Shown: piece after piece, positions 56,009-57,244 of the stretch
Layout of the letters: every line of letters begins with the position of its first letter
Position numbering within the stretch: the first letter of the stretch is position 1
Origin: a candidate division WOR-3 bacterium
GTDB taxonomy: Bacteria; Hydrothermota; Tepidihabitantia; Tepidihabitantales; JBDRVQ01
Direction: 5' to 3'
Length of the DNA: 57,244 nt
NCBI GenBank assembly: GCA_039801905.1
Contig: JBDRVQ010000009.1
Coordinates: 1-57,244 of the forward strand
Notes under the pieces: model-generated
Database searches by the model: none
Seen by the model: only the letters and a program-made list of their open reading frames with translations
Told to the model about the DNA's origin: nothing
Translations under genes and position numbers: made by a program

Positions 56009-56975
56009 AAAAGGTCTGAGTGATTTCTTTAATCAAAATCCCAATTTGAAATACCTCTTTTTTGGTGGAAAAGGGGGTGTTGGGAAAACAGTCCTGGCAG
56101 GAATTACCGCCCTTTACCTCTCGGAAAAGGGGAAGAGGGTCCTTTTGGTTTCCACCAATCCGGTTCATAGCCTCTCGGGTCTTTTAAACGAAGATGTCTT
56201 CGGCCGGGAGAAAAAGGTTTCGCAGACCAACCTCTTTGCCTTAGAGATTGACACCAAGGATGTGATCTTGAAAAAGAAGAATGAGATCAAGGAGAAGATT
56301 GAATGGTTTTTGCGCTTTGCCGATATCACCGGGCAGAAGACTGAAGATTTTATTGAATCGGCAACGATGAATCCGGCATTTGAAGAGTCCGCGATGTTTG
56401 AGAAGATGGTTGATTTGATGTTTGAGGATAAATACGAAATCTATGTCTTTGATACCGCACCGACCGCTAATGCGAGAAGACTACTTGGGATGTCAAAGGT
56501 CTATACCTTATGGGTGGAGAAGATGCTGGCAAGTCGAAAGGAAGCGGAGGAGTTGCGAAAGAAATTGACATTTACCAAAAAGGAAGAGAAAGACCCACTT
56601 TTGACCTATCTCCTTTCCTTTAAGGAGCGGATCGAACGGGTCCACCAACTTTTAACCAATCCTTCTCTCACCGCCTTCTTCTTTGTCACTCTACCTGAGG
56701 CATTACCGATTGCCGTGATTAGGCGTTTTATCGGTTGGTTTAAGGATTTTGGCATTCCGGTTGGGGGGGTGATTGTCAATCGGGTGATTGATAAGAAGCA
56801 AGTTAAAGAGGATGCACCGGAATTTGTCTTGAACCGGATAACAATGCAAGAGAGATACCTTAATGAGATAAACTCTTCCTTTGAAAATGTCTTAGGTATT
56901 TTACCAGAGATGGCAAATGAGATTCGGGGGGTTGATAAGTTAAAGGAGGCGATGACTTATCTCTTTTCCCATTGA
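56001..56975 (+). CDS. ArsA/GET3-family ATPase, second paralogue
   Basis: A 324-residue partner of the preceding ATPase. P-loop FGGKGGVGKTV is near residue 21. Switch I reads STNPVHSLSGLL, with Asn for the usual Asp, while the later motif FDTAPTANARRLL keeps DTAPT but lacks GH. These losses are complementary to those of its neighbour. I start at ATG 56001 (overlap ATGATTAA with the upstream stop); a TTG at 55995 is also in frame. The protein is soluble, with a mixed helical insert near residue 190 that could grip a client. Confidence 0.88.
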   Translation: MIKKGLSDFFNQNPNLKYLFFGGKGGVGKTVLAGITALYLSEKGKRVLLVSTNPVHSLSGLLNEDVFGREKKVSQTNLFALEIDTKDVILKKKNEIKEKIEWFLRFADITGQKTEDFIESATMNPAFEESAMFEKMVDLMFEDKYEIYVFDTAPTANARRLLGMSKVYTLWVEKMLASRKEAEELRKKLTFTKKEEKDPLLTYLLSFKERIERVHQLLTNPSLTAFFFVTLPEALPIAVIRRFIGWFKDFGIPVGGVIVNRVIDKKQVKEDAPEFVLNRITMQERYLNEINSSFENVLGILPEMANEIRGVDKLKEAMTYLFSH

Positions 56976-56999
56976 CAAATTATTTTTTTAATGTATACT
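56972..56999 (+). promoter_or_regulatory. Promoter of the gene at 57036
   Basis: TTGACA (56972-56977) overlapping the arsA stop, 16-base spacer, TATACT (56994-56999). The leader of about 30 bases carries AAAGGAGGGG before ATG 57036. Confidence 0.8.
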
Positions 57000-57035
57000 A
57001 CTATGTAATAGGGTGAAAACCCTAAAGGAGGGGTT

Positions 57036-57244
57036 ATGTGGTTTAATAAAAGGGTATCTATCTATCTATCTATATATCTTTCTTTTAATTAGCACGATAG
57101 CCCTTGGGCAAATGGGCTGGGTCCAAAAAGCAAATTCTCCTCATCCGGTGAATGAAGGTGGTGCGCTTACGAAAGGTTTCAAACCGGGTTATGATACAGT
57201 CATTTTTGCCCTTCTCGGAAATGTCTCAGGTGGCAGAAATGATA
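57036..57244 (+). CDS. Secreted protein, start of gene, out of frame at a four-base repeat
   Basis: Good promoter and ribosome site, but from ATG 57036 the frame reads MWFNKRVSIYLSIYLSFN and stops (TAG 57090). In the frame offset by one base, IFLLISTIALGQ ends a signal peptide and then MGWVQKANSPHPVNEGGALT continues, open to the window end. Removing one TATC unit (4 bases) from the tract at 57055-57078 would join the start to this frame and yield a normal signal peptide. The mature part looks like a secreted propeller protein. Phase variation, assembly error or a pseudogene could explain it. Confidence 0.65.
57055..57078 (+). repeat. TATC tetranucleotide tract inside a signal-peptide region
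   Basis: Four perfect TATC units (57055-57070) followed by TATATATC (57071-57078). The tract lies within the hydrophobic core of the predicted signal peptide. Tetranucleotide tracts in coding starts are a classic site of slipped-strand frame switching; four units is short for that. Confidence 0.75.

Overview
The window is a dense, moderately AT-rich bacterial chromosome segment. The genes sit in long overlapping operons, mostly on the minus strand. The cell appears to have an outer membrane: there is an LpxH-like lipid A enzyme, a SurA-like chaperone, an OmpA-family protein and lipoproteins. Several secreted proteins end in the same kind of short C-terminal beta domain (NPF...GVYFLxL...RKxxxx). 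This combination, with kelch, LVIVD and FG-GAP surface proteins, resembles genomes of candidate phylum WOR-3 (Stahlbacteria) and relatives. That placement is an inference from style of gene content. TrmI and an M29 aminopeptidase fit a warm habitat but do not prove it.

Layout. 1-2605: truncated transposase, a possible regulatory array, a type II restriction-modification pair, and dispersed element A. 2647-7031: complete branched-chain amino-acid ABC importer (livFGMHJ). 7462-12001: RNase HIII, then an operon for sugar nucleotidyltransferase, Tgt, a PEGA protein and a membrane protein. 12124-14028: OmpA-family protein. 14086-18880: GNAT, FtsK, M50 protease and CCA-adding enzyme operon. 19006-21652: two secreted proteins. 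21709-26239: MazG, CofE-like ligase and a heterodimeric ABC exporter. 26253-26553: element B. 26642-33345: envelope/glycan operon (glycosyltransferase, flippase-like protein, YfhO-like protein, APH-kinase fusion, LpxH). 33448-40182: kelch protein, a cobalamin/iron-type importer with TrmI and a DUF2279 protein, and an FG-GAP protein. 40280-43650: M29 aminopeptidase, degenerate Y1-transposase-like protein, second kelch protein. 43776-43975: element C. 44020-46956: two parvulin-type foldases and a DUF4412-like protein. 46993-50945: hflX, CDP-alcohol phosphatidyltransferase, rsmI, folC, tRNA-Asp. 51007-52460: a graveyard of transposase pieces, element D and a truncated LVIVD-repeat gene. 52493-56975: a small membrane protein, then CstA, a small conserved-looking protein and two ArsA/GET3 ATPases in one operon. 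57036-end: a secreted protein gene whose signal peptide contains a four-base repeat that puts it out of frame.

Three things stand out. (1) A family of four dispersed elements (A-D) has a conserved head followed by degenerate 12-bp repeats. They occupy almost all of the longer gene-free stretches, and some lie beside fragments of one transposase family. (2) Many strong sigma70-type promoters have their -10 box only 5-7 bases before the start codon, which implies common leaderless transcription; this changes several start calls. (3) The CstA / small protein / two-ATPase operon looks like a coherent, poorly understood membrane system, and the two ATPases have complementary losses of conserved residues.
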